Origin: Oscillospiraceae bacterium
Lineage (GTDB): Bacteria; Bacillota; Clostridia; UMGS1840; HGM11507
NCBI GenBank assembly: GCA_015068665.1
Contig: SVKB01000002.1
Span: 1-64,000 of the forward strand
Direction of reading: 5' to 3'
Length of the DNA: 64,000 nucleotides
The translations under genes and the position numbers were made by a program. This document shows, in pieces, positions 63,707 to 64,000 of this stretch (the first letter of the stretch is position 1; every line of letters starts with the position of its first letter). Under the pieces are notes generated by a model that ran no database searches, was not told the DNA's origin, and saw only the letters and a program-made list of their open reading frames with translations.

Positions 63707-64000
63707 TTATTTGGTATCATCACTCATTAGTTCCTTAACACTTGCGGTAAGTCCTGCAAGCTCCTGGATTTTTGACGGTATGATAATTTTGGTTGCCTTT
63801 CCGTCTGCTATTTTTTCAAAGCTTTCAAGAGCCTTGATTGCAACATAAGCATCGGAAGGATTGGATTCGTTTATCTTTTTAATACCTTCTGCAATAGCGG
63901 TCTGGACAGCTAAAATTGCTTCAGCCTGACCTTCAGCTTCCTTGATGGCTGTTTGCTTAACCGCTTCCGCCTTTAAGATAGCAGATTCCTTTTCACCCTC
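63707..64000 (-). CDS. SPFH/Band 7 protein, C-terminal part (cut by window edge)
   Basis: The last 97 residues of a gene that continues beyond the window. The visible part is an alanine/glutamate-rich coiled-coil helix (ESAILKAEAVKQTAIKEAEG) followed by AYVAIKALESFEKIADGKATKIIIPS, the typical C-terminus of stomatin/QmcA-like SPFH proteins. Such proteins form membrane-associated cage assemblies. It ends six bases before the MATE gene. Confidence 0.85.
   Translation of the reverse strand, partial: EGEKESAILKAEAVKQTAIKEAEGQAEAILAVQTAIAEGIKKINESNPSDAYVAIKALESFEKIADGKATKIIIPSKIQELAGLTASVKELMSDDTK

Overview
The window reads as chromosomal DNA of a low-GC, anaerobic, Gram-positive Clostridia-type bacterium. 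Evidence: A/T-rich codons, strong AAGGAGG ribosome-binding sites, S-layer-homology (SLH) proteins, ECF vitamin transporters, LytR-CpsA-Psr and TIGR04086/DUF421/DUF4363 proteins, copper-amine-oxidase-N 'stalk' domains, and no respiratory or outer-membrane genes. I saw no prophage, tRNA, rRNA or CRISPR array. Species cannot be named from the window. LAYOUT. 1-800 has no protein gene but holds hairpins, dispersed repeats and a possible structured RNA. 0.8-9.5 kb is mixed housekeeping: an SLH protein, DUF421-DUF4363, a DUF3343-cysteine desulfurase pair, ROK glucokinase, membrane proteins, a radical SAM protein and purC. 9.5-9.96 kb holds two arrays of unrelated hairpins joined by constant linkers. 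9.96-20.4 kb carries two paralogous 1,400-residue secreted heparinase II/III-family lyases, an AraC regulator and an esterase. 20.4-33.1 kb is one cobalamin-riboswitch operon: a 2,033-residue SLH surface protein, an SLH-anchored alpha/alpha-barrel protein, a membrane-anchored DUF4430 protein, ECF transporter T, A-A and S subunits, and a corrinoid adenosyltransferase. 33.2-39.3 kb holds a small alarmone synthetase and a DeoR-controlled glycerol-3-phosphate operon. 39.4-41.8 kb is a GH51 arabinofuranosidase with a divergent AraC regulator. 41.9-43.9 kb is an ECF S gene, a 14-codon relic of a larA gene, and a REP-associated tyrosine transposase with REP elements and partial self-copies. 43.9-56.6 kb is an AraC-linked locus: GH3, a secreted protein, a 48-residue peptide, a 2,550-residue heparinase-RHS-toxin chimera and a likely immunity partner. 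56.7-64 kb holds HIT, LarA-like, KduD-like SDR, ECF S, solute-binding lipoprotein, LCP, MATE and an SPFH fragment. HOW IT WORKS TOGETHER. Two themes dominate. One is polysaccharide use: three heparinase-fold proteins, GH51, GH3, an esterase, a KduD-like enzyme of unsaturated-uronate catabolism, and three AraC regulators beside these genes. The other is vitamin B12 capture: the riboswitch operon looks like a Gram-positive surface system built from the two halves of the intrinsic factor/transcobalamin fold, feeding an ECF importer and an adenosyltransferase. The most unusual single gene is the polysaccharide-lyase/RHS polymorphic-toxin fusion.
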